DNA of 64,000 nt, from assembly GCF_000497045.1 (NCBI RefSeq), contig NW_015961961.1, positions 186,001-250,000 of the forward strand, given 5' to 3'. Origin of the DNA: Kalmanozyma brasiliensis GHG001. Its lineage: Eukaryota > Basidiomycota > Ustilaginomycetes > Ustilaginales. Positions 50,227-61,477 of the stretch are shown piece by piece. Below the pieces are notes generated by a model. That model was not told the origin of the DNA. It was given only the letters and a program-made list of their open reading frames with translations, and did not search any database. Within the stretch, counting starts at the first letter, position 1. Each line of letters begins with the position of its first letter. Position numbers and translations under genes: made by a program.

Positions 50227-51230
50227 GGCGGATGTGCGCTGTGTGAGATTGAGGCCTGTTCTATTGCAGTAGCAGAGATGAGGAGAGGAGCCCAAGTCGT
50301 CAGTCTGTGTTCTGCTGTAGCAGAGAGCCATGCGGTGCTGTCTCTTCTTCTCTTGGAACCGCGAGACGAGTCAGAATGCTTCGTGTCTGCATGCTTTCGA
50401 CTAAGCAGTCTAACATGTATATCTCGAAAGTGAAAGGTTGTGGTCATCATACGAGCGGCAGTGCCGCAGCCGCGTGGCGGGTGCCGACTCCGAGTCCGTT
50501 GTTGGATGAAGGTCGGGCCGGAAGAAGAGAATGGCAAGGAGCACGGGGCAAAAGGCAAGACCTACACTTGAGACGAAGCGAGCTGGAGCAAATTCGATCG
50601 GATGGAGAAGATGTGTGGATGAACGTTCGCAAGGGAAGGGGAAAGCAGATGATCGTAGTGAACGATATAAGAAGGTGTTGGACTCGACCGAGACCAAGGA
50701 AAGAAGGGTGGCAAGTGCGCTTCTTGGGCCACAAAGCCTTGCGCCCTGCATGACTTTCTTTTTCCGTGTGTTGGTTCACGAGTCGATGCGAAGACGTGGC
50801 CTCAGCCTTTCGAGTCTGGACTCACTCAGCAGCTCATGCCTGAATTTCCTTCGTTCGCGGTCTTTCGCCTTCCAGCTCAGTCTCGAAGCCGGACCCAATT
50901 TTTTTCATGATGTTAGCCCGCCACCTGCAGAACCGGCAAGGCGAAAACCCGACATCCTCCCTCGAAGAGTAGGATCGGAGAGTCACGAACACAGGGCAGA
51001 TGTTGTCGACAGAAGTATGTGTACCATTCCATGATGAACGAAGCAGCTTAAACGTATGTAGAGGAGGAGCCAAAGTATGAATGAATGACTGGACGAACCA
51101 GAATGAAGACGAAAAGAGGCCGGAACCAGGTGTGTATGTGCTTGCGTTGTTTTGTTTGCTGCCGAGGAGCCGCCATGTGAACGGGCGTCGACGGCAGTGG
51201 GTATGAATGTTGAGCGTGTATATCGGTCCG
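50227..51230. other. ~1 kb intergenic upstream of SGT2
   Basis: Between the SGT2 start and the Mps1 stop, both minus strand. It presumably contains the SGT2 promoter and Mps1 3' UTR. No gene, tRNA or repeat was recognised. Confidence 0.5.
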
Positions 51231-54074
51231 TCATTGCTGCGGCTGAAGTTGTTGCTGCTGGGCCTGTTGAAGATTCGAGAAGAGCAGATCGGCTCTCTCG
51301 ACGACGTTCTCCTCGGTCAGCTCCTGCTGCAGTGCCAGCGACCGGATCCTCGCAACGAGGTTCCTCAGCGTCCTTCTCGAGACGGTGACTTCCTCGTTGA
51401 GGTCCACCACCTCGCCCTGCTCCTCCTCCATCCCCTCCGCCTCACCCCCGTACTTCCTCAGGAACGGATGCCGCAAGAGCTGCGGAATCGTCGCCCTCTC
51501 CTCCGACCCATACCGCAATGCCGATTGAACGCAGTCCAGCAGCTCGTCGTCCACCTCCATCCTTTCCGGGTACCTTGGATCCCTGAATCGGTTCCACACG
51601 ATCTCGTGATCTGGATCGACGATCGCCTCCAACTTCCTGTTGGCCGGCACGCGGTCGAACGGCGGCCTGCCCCAGATCATCTGATACAAAATGCACCCTA
51701 GCGACCAAACGTCACTGGGCTTACCCGCTTTGTACACCCTCCTCCCCTTGGCGCGCGCAATCTTGATCGCTTCCGGCGCCATATAGTTGGGCGTTCCAAT
51801 GATGTTATCGCGAGAAATGTGCACCGTGCCCTTGGGGATCTTTTTCGAAATGCCAAAGTCAATAAGCTTGATGCGGTTGTCGACCATGAGGAAGTTGGCC
51901 GGCTTCAGATCGGCGTGCACGAGGTTGGCTTCGTGGATGAAGTGCACCGCCTCGAGCATCTCGCGGAAGTAGTGGGCGACCGCTTCGCGTGGCAGGGGAG
52001 CCTGTTGCGCGAGGAGTGTGCCAAAGTCGCCTTCACCCAGCTCGATGAGGATGCGCAGCTTGTCCGGGTTGCCGTCCTTACCGACATTGACGTGATGGCC
52101 GAAGTAGCGCAAGAGATACATGTCGCTGCCATCGAGATCGGACAGCGTGCGCAAGAGGTTGGCTTCGGCGATCAGATCCAGCTTATCTTGCTCGCTCTCG
52201 ATCTGCCTGAGATCGACTTGCTTGAGCGCAAAGAAGGCCTGCTGCTCCTCGGGAACCGCCATCTCGACGATCGCTTGCGTGTCCGGGTTGAGCACTTTCT
52301 CGCTCGCAGGACCCCGCAGGACGTGGACCGTGGAGAATCCACCTTTGGTCAGCTGCTTTCTGCGGAACTTGAAGCCGGGCAGCTTGACGCAGCGCGTGGA
52401 GCCCGAGATCTCTTTAGCGAATCGGTCGTGTTGGCTGAGCGGCTTCTGCATCTGGCGTGTTGTTTCGGCCCAAATGGCTTCGGGGCGAATTTCGGAGTAC
52501 AGCCGACCCTCCTCCTCGTCTGCTGGCTCGTCGTCATCCTGCTGTGTGGTTGGTGCTGATGCTGCGGAGGTGGACGACAAGGCCATGGATGACTTGAGTG
52601 GGCCGTCATAGCTCGATGCGGCTCGCTGACCAACTCGAAGGTCGTTTGAAGATGGCGCGACCATACGACGATGCGCCATGGGATCGACAGGAGCAGCAAT
52701 GTTAGAAGCGAGGAAGTTGTGGATGGCCTCGGCTTGACCTTTGGTCGGGTGGATCGATCCATTCGCTTGCTCGATCACCGGTCTGCGTGCGAGCGGATGA
52801 GCCTCATTCTTGCGAGGCGGCGGCGGTTCCTGCATGTCGTAGTCCTGATCCTCGCCGTGTGCCTCGTTGCCAGACGGTTTCGGTTCCGGCCCGGGCGAGC
52901 GGACGAGAGACGCCCTCTCCATCATCTCAGCCCTGATCTTTTCCTTCTCTGCATCGTAGCCGTAGGGCAAGAATCGTCGATCAGGTCTCTCGATGGCTTC
53001 TGCCGAGCCATTCGCCCCCGCACCCGATCCGTAGCCGGAACCGGACCCAGAGTTGGAGCTGCCGTCCTGATTGTGTTGGGACGGTCGCTCCTGGCCGTTG
53101 TCTGGACTGGCGCTGTGAAGCGCCTCTCCGCTCTTGTTGGATCCGTTTCCATCCACGGCTCCCTCTCCCTCCAGATCGTCATCCTCATCGTCCGAATATC
53201 GCCTGACTACCCTCCTTGCCGGTGGGTGACGATTGGAAGATCGGGTGAGCGTGCGGAGACTTCTCCCTGCGCTGCGTTGTGCGGTGGTTGGAGCAGCATT
53301 TGCAGTAGCGCTCGACCGAAGGGCACGACCTGCCATAGCCGGTGTGCGGTAGCCAGCGGATGGCTGGACGCTGGAAGAGGCAGCAGCTCGGGGCACGACA
53401 TCGTCGGGAGAGTCTCGCTTGACGGAAGCACGCTCCTCGATGGGAGCATATCTGACCTTTTTCTCCTCTTCCTCCTCTGGCTTCTCGTTGCTGCGTCGAC
53501 GATATGTGGGCATAGCTGCGTTGCTTCGCAGATCCCCGTCAAAGAGAGGTGAAGCGGTGCTTTGGGGAACCGTTCTCGCGGAACGAAGCGGTGGCGAACT
53601 CCTGGACCGCAAGTCGTCATGTTTCATTGCTGACCCTGCTGCAAAGGGTGGAGATTTGCTGAGCGGCTCGTGTGATTGAGCCTCACGGAAGATGCTTGAT
53701 GCTCGGAGGTGTTGCAGCTCGTCTCGCTGTGACGCGACAGGAACAGCCCTACGCCCTGTACCTGGCGAGTCATCGTATGGGTCCGATTTTGTCTCTCGTT
53801 GCGCTTCGGCTGAAGTGCGATATGACCTGACTCGAGGTGCGGCCGAAGTGTGAGCGTGAGATGTTGTGCTGACTACCGGTGGCGGCACATCCGTTTCTGA
53901 CTCGGCATCCCCGAAAAAGTGACTGACGGGAGGAGCCGGAAGCGGACTGTCGCCGATTGTGGCATTGGCATTGTCGGTGGGAGTCTGGTCTGGGACCATA
54001 CCGCCATGCCTCATTGACCGTCGGAGGATGGGTGTGGATGGCGGAAAGTCGGCGTATCTCGAGACTGCGGTCAT
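51231..54074 (-). CDS. MPS1: Mps1/TTK-type spindle checkpoint kinase
   Basis: A 947-residue protein. Residues 1-570 are Ser/Arg/Pro-rich and low in order. The kinase domain covers about 572-868: glycine loop LTKGGFSTVHVL (near 577), FALKQVDLR with the ATP-anchoring lysine, LIELGEGDFG hinge, catalytic loop VHADLKPANF (Asp722), IDFGISKK, activation segment GTPNYMAPEAI and DVWSLGCILYQMIWGRPPF. HADLKPAN in place of HRDLKPEN and the GISKKI segment are typical of the Mps1/TTK group. A Gln-rich end follows. Mps1 acts at kinetochores in the spindle assembly checkpoint and in spindle-pole duplication in yeast. All catalytic residues are present. Confidence 0.94.
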   Translation of the reverse strand: MTAVSRYADFPPSTPILRRSMRHGGMVPDQTPTDNANATIGDSPLPAPPVSHFFGDAESETDVPPPVVSTTSHAHTSAAPRVRSYRTSAEAQRETKSDPYDDSPGTGRRAVPVASQRDELQHLRASSIFREAQSHEPLSKSPPFAAGSAMKHDDLRSRSSPPLRSARTVPQSTASPLFDGDLRSNAAMPTYRRRSNEKPEEEEEKKVRYAPIEERASVKRDSPDDVVPRAAASSSVQPSAGYRTPAMAGRALRSSATANAAPTTAQRSAGRSLRTLTRSSNRHPPARRVVRRYSDDEDDDLEGEGAVDGNGSNKSGEALHSASPDNGQERPSQHNQDGSSNSGSGSGYGSGAGANGSAEAIERPDRRFLPYGYDAEKEKIRAEMMERASLVRSPGPEPKPSGNEAHGEDQDYDMQEPPPPRKNEAHPLARRPVIEQANGSIHPTKGQAEAIHNFLASNIAAPVDPMAHRRMVAPSSNDLRVGQRAASSYDGPLKSSMALSSTSAASAPTTQQDDDEPADEEEGRLYSEIRPEAIWAETTRQMQKPLSQHDRFAKEISGSTRCVKLPGFKFRRKQLTKGGFSTVHVLRGPASEKVLNPDTQAIVEMAVPEEQQAFFALKQVDLRQIESEQDKLDLIAEANLLRTLSDLDGSDMYLLRYFGHHVNVGKDGNPDKLRILIELGEGDFGTLLAQQAPLPREAVAHYFREMLEAVHFIHEANLVHADLKPANFLMVDNRIKLIDFGISKKIPKGTVHISRDNIIGTPNYMAPEAIKIARAKGRRVYKAGKPSDVWSLGCILYQMIWGRPPFDRVPANRKLEAIVDPDHEIVWNRFRDPRYPERMEVDDELLDCVQSALRYGSEERATIPQLLRHPFLRKYGGEAEGMEEEQGEVVDLNEEVTVSRRTLRNLVARIRSLALQQELTEENVVERADLLFSNLQQAQQQQLQPQQ

Positions 54075-54896
54075 TGTGAGTCGCAGTGACAGCCTTTCAG
54101 CACGTCACTGAAAGGATGTGCGGCGATGTTGGTGGTTGAGAAGGAAGTGGATGGGTAATTGACGAGCTGATTAGCACTAGCAGATGTATTCCTAGATCGA
54201 CCGAAACGGATGCATGCTTCTTCGTCGGTCTTTGTCCCTTGCTGTGCGAGACGCCTTTGCCAAGATAGATGGCGGACACTGATGGATGGGTCGCTGTCCC
54301 GACACGCTCTATAGGTGAGGAAGATGTCGAGCAGGCGTCGAAGAGGAAGGTGAAGATGATGAAGACCGCCTGGGGCTGCCGGTAGCGATCAGTAACGAGA
54401 AGGACAGTTCGAGGTCTGCTAACTGGTGACTTGACAGTGATTGCAGCGAGAGCGATGGGCAAGCGGGGCGAAAGGTGCAAAGTGGAATCTGTCCTAAGCT
54501 CGCATACTCTGCCTCACCGCCAAATATTCTCAAATCGCCTTCCCATTCCATTGCGCTCTCTTCTCCATGGCTCTGGTCGATGATTGCCGTGACCCACACT
54601 TTGCTCTTGACTTCATACCGGGTCATCCGCTTCTGCGCTCTGCGTCGAGGAAGCCACCTGACTCGTGCATGCGCCCGAGACTGAGCTGCTGGCTTGTCTC
54701 TGCTTCGGCCTTCCTCCAGCGGCCAAGCTGCATGAATGAAATCAACACACGCGCTCGAGTCAAAATCGAGTCTCAAGTCAAACCGCGTGTCAAAATGTCA
54801 CGTGAGTAGCTCATTTCATTGCTTTTCGAAAAATTCGTCTTTGTAAGATCGAACGTTTGCAAGGATGTAGAAATAGCAACAGGTTATGCGGCCGCT
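54075..54896. other. intergenic, upstream of MPS1
   Basis: 822 bp between the MPS1 start and the stop of the amidase, both minus strand. No gene supported; promoter of MPS1 expected here. Confidence 0.5.
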
Positions 54897-56540
54897 TCAC
54901 TTCGTCTTGGAAGCAGCAAAGGCGTTCCAAACTTGCTCGGCATAACCCAGCACCGCTTCCTCCTCGTACCTTCGACCGACGATCTGAACGCTGACAGGGG
55001 CATTGACAAGCTTTTCGGCGTCCCACTTCTTGTACCACTTCTCGTCGTCCTCCGACAGGAAGTCCCCACTTCTCTTGGCCAGTCCGTCCACGGCCGGGTC
55101 GACCTTGGTGATGGGCAGTACGACAGCTGGATAGTCGACCAGGTTGAAGATGCCCGTGTACGCCACGTAGATGTCGTTGCCAGGCGGAATGGCAGTATAG
55201 GCCATGCCCGGCACGATGAGGATGTCGATGGGACGGCCGTCTTTGGTCTGCTTGGCAGTCGCATTCCAGTGGTCCAGGTAGGCCTTCTGGAACTCGAGCT
55301 TGCGCTTGTTGGCCAGCCAGACTTGATGACCCGTGTATTCCGGCTTGCCGATACCGGACAGACAGGGCCCCAGAGGTTCATCGAGGGGCGCAATGGCAGC
55401 AGAGATGTCCTTGCCTCCATCTGCAATGAACGCCTCGACTAGGATCTCCATCGCCTCGTTCGTCTTGTACGCCTCAAAGTCGACAATGTCGTGATCTGAT
55501 AGCGCGGAAAGCACTTCCTTGATGGCACGCTCGTACGGTGGCGAGGGCTTGATGGCGCCATCGTGCCACATCACGCCGATGTTGAGCTTCTTCTGTGTGC
55601 GAGCCTGCTGGAAGCGGTCCTCGTTCCAGGGCATCGATGGCGTCTGTGGATCCAGCAGCCACGGCTCTTGAGCCAGCACCGCCTTAGAGAATTCGGTCAG
55701 ACCTGTCAGCGATCGACTAAGCGGACCCAGTACGGAAGGAATCGTGATCTGTCCGACCAGAGAGTTGACGGCCCCTTCATAAGGGAATCGGTGCGAGCAC
55801 GGTCGAAGTCCGAACAGTCCACAAAGCGCCGCAGGGATTCGTACGGACCCACCCACATCCGTACCTACACCCAGCGGCGATCCCTTCATGGCTACCAGTG
55901 CACCCTCACCACCCGAAGAGCCACCGGGGTGCAGCGTTCGGTTGTGCGGGTTCAATGTTGTGCCCCACAGGTGGTTCGACGACTCGGAATACATGATCGT
56001 CTGAGGCAGATTCGTCTTGACGAATGGCACCGCTCCCGCCTTCTTGATCACCTCAACCAGTACCGAGTCGGCCGTCGAAGGCTTGTTCGCATAGCTGATG
56101 TAGCCGATCGTCGCATCTGAGCCCTTGATCTGGAATTGGTCCTTGACACTCATCGGCAGACCGTGCAGCGGGCCGCGCACCTTTCCGGTCGACTTGAGCT
56201 CTGCGTCAAGCTCAGCCGCGAGCTTTCTTGCATCGTCAAAGTGGATCTCGGTGAGAGGGTTGACGAGCTGATGCGCGATGCACGTCCTCTTGATGAAGGC
56301 TTCCAACACTTCGACAGCGGTGTAGTGACCACTCGCTAGCTTCTTTAGCAAGACAGAGACATCGTCAGTCTCCGTGATCTCGATCTCGCGTTCCGAGAGG
56401 ATCCCAGTGGTGCGAGGAAAGTCGACCACGGAGTCGGTGCTCGCAGCCGGCAACGAATCGGCTGCCACCTTGTATGCGTCCGGGATGAGCGCCTCCCGCT
56501 GCGCCCGCTTGGCTTCGGCGACCTCTTGCCACGATGGCAT
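54897..56540 (-). CDS. amidase-signature hydrolase (acetamidase-like)
   Basis: A 547-residue single-exon amidase. The Ser-cisSer-Lys triad is complete: Lys133 in LPMSVKDQF, the cis-Ser in HPGGSSGGEGAL (Ser208/209) and the nucleophile Ser232 in GTDVGGSVR. Length and the ILSEREIEITE opening match fungal acetamidase/general amidases (AmdS-like, AMD2). Such enzymes release ammonia from amides for use as nitrogen source; the exact substrate is not given by the sequence. No signal peptide is visible, so it is probably cytosolic. It sits 410 bp from the end of the multicopper oxidase on the same strand. Confidence 0.92.
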   Translation of the reverse strand: MPSWQEVAEAKRAQREALIPDAYKVAADSLPAASTDSVVDFPRTTGILSEREIEITETDDVSVLLKKLASGHYTAVEVLEAFIKRTCIAHQLVNPLTEIHFDDARKLAAELDAELKSTGKVRGPLHGLPMSVKDQFQIKGSDATIGYISYANKPSTADSVLVEVIKKAGAVPFVKTNLPQTIMYSESSNHLWGTTLNPHNRTLHPGGSSGGEGALVAMKGSPLGVGTDVGGSVRIPAALCGLFGLRPCSHRFPYEGAVNSLVGQITIPSVLGPLSRSLTGLTEFSKAVLAQEPWLLDPQTPSMPWNEDRFQQARTQKKLNIGVMWHDGAIKPSPPYERAIKEVLSALSDHDIVDFEAYKTNEAMEILVEAFIADGGKDISAAIAPLDEPLGPCLSGIGKPEYTGHQVWLANKRKLEFQKAYLDHWNATAKQTKDGRPIDILIVPGMAYTAIPPGNDIYVAYTGIFNLVDYPAVVLPITKVDPAVDGLAKRSGDFLSEDDEKWYKKWDAEKLVNAPVSVQIVGRRYEEEAVLGYAEQVWNAFAASKTK

Positions 56541-56950
56541 GCTTGCAAATACGCTGTTTGAGTATCTTTTTTGGTGTGATGTAGACTGGACGACAGTTGA
56601 AGACAGTGCTGAGCTAGACAGTCAGGTGGATAAGGTGAGGAAACCTTGTCGAGGAGGCTCTGGACGGCTGTGTAAGGCGCACGGATCTCCACTTTCTAGA
56701 AGTCACAAATTCATAGCCGGGCCAGCGTGGCCTCAACCGACGGTTGGGAGCGGCTATGCTTTTTGCCCTGGGAACCTCTCACTCTCTCTCAACAACGTCG
56801 ACACCCGATCGCGACAGGCTTTGCGCCCTTCGAGATGTTTGTAAAGGAAACAAACAGTCTTGCACGACAAGAATGCGAACACAGGTAGACATTGTACGTG
56901 AAGAGGAAACGCAGCTCTGCAAAGCGAGGAGCAAGGATCAAACATGGGAT
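56541..56950. other. intergenic, upstream of amidase
   Basis: 410 bp between the amidase start and the multicopper oxidase stop. Promoter of the amidase expected; no GATA-factor cluster was obvious by eye. Confidence 0.45.
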
Positions 56951-59900
56951 CTACTCGGGTACGGAGGTCTCGGAGGGGTCGGCCTCGGGCACAGTGTCTA
57001 CGGCCCCATCGTCTAGGCCGGCATCGAGATCACTGCCGTCCCCAACATCGTTGCCGTCCCCAACATCATTGCCATCTCCACCGTCGTCACCGCCAGCAAC
57101 GTCAGTCGCAGCAGGAGCAGCCTCGTCGGTCGCGCTGGCAGCAGCATCGAGCCCGCCATCCGCTGTCTGTGTGGCATCACCGCTGTCCGAAGGGAAGACT
57201 GGATCACTGTAGGCAGGTTCGTCGTCCATTGCACCATCAGTGGCGTCCGGAGTCTCGTCATCAGTAGCACCGGTGGTCGGATCCGGAGTCGGGGTGGCTC
57301 CAACTGGCGCTTCCGCGGACGTCGGCGTGGCTTCGCCGGGCGCTTCGGTGGACGTCGGCCCGACTGTGAACGTAACAGTGGCAGAATTGGTCCCATAGTT
57401 GGCAGGATTGAGGCTGGTTCCGCCCGCAGTGGCAAGACCAGCTGAAGTCGTTGCGGGCAAGCTCGTCGAGGCCGCTCTGTCGAGAGACACGACGGCGCTC
57501 GAGACGACCTGCTGGGTCGCAATGACCGAGTAGACGTGAGTGGTGCTTGTGAGAATAGCCGAGGCTGCAACGCTCGTTCGACTCGAAGGGATGGTGCCGA
57601 GCACACTGTTTGAGGCGCTCGCTGTTCCGTCTCGGACAGCGGTGTCGAAGCCGGAGCTGGTTGCAGCTGGCGTACCAAACGAAGACGCAAGGGCGGTCTG
57701 AGTGGACGCAGCAGGCACCGTTCCATCCGAGAAGACCACTCCCACCGTAGCAGCTGACTGAATGGCAGCAGTGGCCGAAAGAGTGCGGTACAAGGTCGAA
57801 TAAGGGACGATGCTGCCACTTGCCAAGGCACCGCTCGCGGCAGTGTCAGTCTGTTGGCCCGCACCCAGTGCCGGCGCGGTAGCCGTGGCTGTGAAAGCCG
57901 CAGAGGCGACCAAAGATGCGGCCTCGGTCTCCTGCGCGGAAGCGATCACAGTGACAGTGACAGTCGACGGAGCACTTGCCTGTGTGGCGACCGGGGAGTC
58001 CGCACTTTCGGCTTCCCCAGCAGCCGCAGTCGCCGAGATGGTGGGCGTGGAGGCAGCAGCAACCAAAGTCGACTGGGCAGTATCGAGAGGAGCATCGGCT
58101 GTTTCAGTCGCCTCCGCCAAGCTTGTCATGGCCATTGTCGTCGCCGATAGAGCTCCAGTCGTGCTCGGAGCGACACCCGTGAACGTCGTCAGATAGTCCG
58201 ATACGGTCGCCGTGATGGCCGTCACATCGTACGTCGCTGTGGCCTGCATTGCACTCAGCTGCTTCTGCAACGAGCTCGCAATCGACCTCTGCACGCTGTT
58301 CGAGCTAGCAAACAGCTCGATGCTCTTGGCGAGCGGTCTCGGATCTCCCCAGGGCGTCATCGTCTCCGTCGGTGCGGGAGCAACGTACTTGGAGTTGACA
58401 GCGCCGGTCGCCCAGCTCGCCTCCAGCACCTGACCCAGCTCGTCGTTCTGCGTCTCCATAAAATTGGCGGGTCGCGCCTTGATCGACTCGCTAAAGTTTC
58501 CACCTGCGGGTATGGTTTCGAGACCCTCCAGCAGCACTGCTGCCATGCCCTCGATGGCGTGGTCGTCGATGTGACAGTGGAGGATGTTGGCCGCTGCATG
58601 GTCCACGACGTAGCGGATGACGACCCAAGAATTGGAGTCGATGTCGAAGCCGTCCCGTAGAGGCGGATTGTCGAGGTTGAAAGCAACGCCCTGCTCCTGT
58701 GCTTCGGCGACAGTGTCAGCAGGGAAAGGGCCAGCACCGCTGCCGATGATCCAGAAGCGTCGCGAATGCATGTGGAAAGGATGCGGGCTGTTGGGACCTC
58801 CGACGATCGAGTAGATATTGTTCTCCATGATGATGTCGACGACGGTACCGAAGGGGGTAGCAGCGTAGGGATTCATCTGGTTCGAGGTGATGTTGCCATC
58901 CGTCGCGTTGAAGAGCATCGGTCTCTCGTCTGCCAGATGAGCCGTGTCGAGCGGTTGCGTTGCCAGCTGCCACACGTTGAGGCTGTTCTGGGATGCCACG
59001 GCATGCAGCGTCATGTTGGACGTCTGAGGCACCTGGCTGATGGGATCGAACGGCGCGCTGAGATTCTGCTTCCATTTGACGACCGAGGTGTCCGTGATGA
59101 AGCCGCTCATAGGCACATGGGCCTTGCTCAAGGTCCGCATCGCATAGCCAAAGTCCTCTTCGAGCTCTGGGTTCCACGTGCCATCGATCTCGTCGATGTA
59201 AGACAGGAAAGCATGCCCTTCGATGGGCTGCAGGGCTCGCGCGCCCGTGAGACGGATGGGGAAGACATTGCCGTTGAAATCAGGATCCAGCTCGATCATG
59301 ACGCTAAGACGGCTTCCAATCGTGATCTGCGCCCAGTCGACCTGCATGGGATGGATATAGTGACCGTCGACGGCGACGATCCACATCTTGTGAGAGTCGA
59401 TGCTCACTCCGTAGTACCAATTCGTAGCCGTGTCTATCACCTGCAGGTTGAGCCATCGTCGCCCCTCTTTGATGGCCTTTGCAGCGCTGAAGACGGTCAG
59501 AGGGGCCGAAGTATTCTGGCAGACACCGCCGTATCTCGTGTCGAGCGTTCCCTTCACGCTGTAGCCTGGCTTGGGCGGTACGAGCGAGATGCAACCCTTG
59601 GAGGTGATGCCGTCGGGATTGGTCGACGAAAAGTTGGTGAGAAGCGAAGCCTGGATTGGCGACCACACCTTTGTCCAGTCGTTGACGCAGTACTGTCGAC
59701 CTCGACCGTTGATCTGTAGCGAGTCGAAGCACGCAGGGGGAACGCCTGTCTCGTGCACGACCAGCAGCATGTCAGTGTGATTGATGTGCCAATGGTCGGA
59801 CAGCGACATGACCTGGAAGTCTTGCTCGGCCGCCTCCATCTGATCGATATCCTCCTGGTCTTGGCTGATGAGGCTCCACGGCTTCAAACGATCCGGCTTG

Positions 59901-60577
59901 GGTCGGATGTAGATGGTACCTCGCAGGCCGTCGGCATAATATCCTCGCTCGTGACTGTGGTACCAGTAGCCGCCGTGTTGATTGATCAGCTTGAAGCGGT
60001 AGGTATACGACTCGCCTGTGTAGATGTTCCACTGCGACAGACCTGGCACGCCGTCCATCTCGGGCGTTCCAATCTGATGAATACCGTGCCAGTGGATTGC
60101 GAAGGGCACCGGACTTTCGTTGATAACGGTAATCTCGACATCGTCGTTCTCGTCCCAGACGAAAGGGTCCGCCGGGAAGTTGCCATTCATTAGGAAGCCG
60201 AGCCGGTCGAAACCGTCGGGACTGATCATATCCTGGGTGACGGTCATGTTGTAGGCTTTGTCCGGAGGCGGGAGGGCATCGGCATCGCGACGGTAGAGAT
60301 GCGTAGGATGTACGAAGCCGGTTGCGACTGAACCCGAGGAGATCTGCTCGTGTCGCTTGCGGAGCAGCTCGCGATGATCGATGTCCCTGCCATCGAAACG
60401 AGGCTCGAGTCGATCCGTTGCTTTGCTCCTGGGCGGTGCGGGCTGAAAGACCGGTCTGGCGGCGGGCAGAGACGCGACTCGAGCAGCGAAAACGAGGAGT
60501 GCGAGTGAGAGTGCAAGCAAAGTCGGGAAGGGACCTGATCTTTCTAGGCGTGCCGGGGAAGCGTGTGTGATCCGCAT
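56951..60577 (-). CDS. secreted multicopper oxidase with long Ser/Thr/Ala-rich tail
   Basis: A 1208-residue protein. The N-terminal hydrophobic segment (about 17-37) is a signal peptide or anchor. Three cupredoxin domains follow with all copper motifs: HWHG (162-165), HSH (207-209), PHPFHMHS and the HCHIDDH block (Cys668). The axial position of the type 1 copper (Cys+10) is Met678, which lowers redox potential compared with Leu/Phe laccases. From about residue 770 on, the protein is Thr/Ala/Ser-rich and ends in an acidic Gly/Asp repeat (GDGNDVGDGNDVGDGSD). There is no GPI-type hydrophobic end. It could be a laccase-like or ferroxidase-like wall protein; I cannot decide. The tail is probably heavily O-glycosylated. 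Confidence 0.9.
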   Translation of the reverse strand: MRITHASPARLERSGPFPTLLALSLALLVFAARVASLPAARPVFQPAPPRSKATDRLEPRFDGRDIDHRELLRKRHEQISSGSVATGFVHPTHLYRRDADALPPPDKAYNMTVTQDMISPDGFDRLGFLMNGNFPADPFVWDENDDVEITVINESPVPFAIHWHGIHQIGTPEMDGVPGLSQWNIYTGESYTYRFKLINQHGGYWYHSHERGYYADGLRGTIYIRPKPDRLKPWSLISQDQEDIDQMEAAEQDFQVMSLSDHWHINHTDMLLVVHETGVPPACFDSLQINGRGRQYCVNDWTKVWSPIQASLLTNFSSTNPDGITSKGCISLVPPKPGYSVKGTLDTRYGGVCQNTSAPLTVFSAAKAIKEGRRWLNLQVIDTATNWYYGVSIDSHKMWIVAVDGHYIHPMQVDWAQITIGSRLSVMIELDPDFNGNVFPIRLTGARALQPIEGHAFLSYIDEIDGTWNPELEEDFGYAMRTLSKAHVPMSGFITDTSVVKWKQNLSAPFDPISQVPQTSNMTLHAVASQNSLNVWQLATQPLDTAHLADERPMLFNATDGNITSNQMNPYAATPFGTVVDIIMENNIYSIVGGPNSPHPFHMHSRRFWIIGSGAGPFPADTVAEAQEQGVAFNLDNPPLRDGFDIDSNSWVVIRYVVDHAAANILHCHIDDHAIEGMAAVLLEGLETIPAGGNFSESIKARPANFMETQNDELGQVLEASWATGAVNSKYVAPAPTETMTPWGDPRPLAKSIELFASSNSVQRSIASSLQKQLSAMQATATYDVTAITATVSDYLTTFTGVAPSTTGALSATTMAMTSLAEATETADAPLDTAQSTLVAAASTPTISATAAAGEAESADSPVATQASAPSTVTVTVIASAQETEAASLVASAAFTATATAPALGAGQQTDTAASGALASGSIVPYSTLYRTLSATAAIQSAATVGVVFSDGTVPAASTQTALASSFGTPAATSSGFDTAVRDGTASASNSVLGTIPSSRTSVAASAILTSTTHVYSVIATQQVVSSAVVSLDRAASTSLPATTSAGLATAGGTSLNPANYGTNSATVTFTVGPTSTEAPGEATPTSAEAPVGATPTPDPTTGATDDETPDATDGAMDDEPAYSDPVFPSDSGDATQTADGGLDAAASATDEAAPAATDVAGGDDGGDGNDVGDGNDVGDGSDLDAGLDDGAVDTVPEADPSETSVPE

Positions 60578-61477
60578 CGCGCTGAAGGAGGCCGGGTGTC
60601 TACCAGCACGGATAGAAGCAAGGTCGAGAAGAGAATGGGAGCCCGAGACGACTTGCTAGTATGAGCTTCCAGATAGCTCTAGTCGAAGAGGACATGAGTG
60701 TGGGAGAGGGGAAGGCACCCGAGTGCTCTGGACGGCGTGCTCTTATACTTTGCGGTGAACGTTGAGTGGCTCAGCAGGGTGGTGGCAATCTGCAGCCAGC
60801 CTGCGTTTTGCCCCCTCCGGGGTTAACGCAGAGCCTGTCTTGCTGCGCCCAGAAGAGCCTGAGAAAGCAAGACGGACCATCCGACGGCGCTGAGTCGTCA
60901 CGGGAACAGGACGGTGACCGCAGCAGAGGGATCCCCACTCGGAATGCTATCTTGCGTCGGAATCAGCAAGCGGCTGTGCCGAGCAGTGGGTGTGACTGGA
61001 TGGAGGCAGAATGGGTTACGGTTCTGAGGCGTGCGGCAGCGGTCATTGAGACTATTGCGAGGGACTGCAGAGTCGGATGATCCGAACGAGTTCCCACGCT
61101 CGTTCGAAGCGACGATCCGAGGATTGACCGAATTGTGAACCATCGATTCTTGTAGATCCGACCGTCGGAACGCTTCCGAGTCTGCGTTTGTTCGTCTGAG
61201 AGATCCGCGGCAGTGTAGGTGCACGGACGAGGCCGCAAACACCGTCTTGACTAAGTCAATGCGGTTCGGACAAGACCGAGACGAGCTGGTGCTTCAGACA
61301 GTAGCACATGCGAGGGAGATTCGAGGATCTCCCGGTTGCGTTCTATGCATTCATATTATTGTGTCAAAGGCGAGACAGGATTCAAAGACGGCCGCGGTAC
61401 AGAGTGCAAAAGACTGCCTGAAACGGAGCATGATGGAAAAGTTTTGGTGACCAAGAGCCTGACATGTGAAATAACGC
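60578..61477. other. intergenic, upstream of multicopper oxidase
   Basis: 900 bp between the oxidase start and the HMG-CoA synthase stop, both minus strand. No gene supported. No clear copper or iron response element was recognised by eye. Confidence 0.45.
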
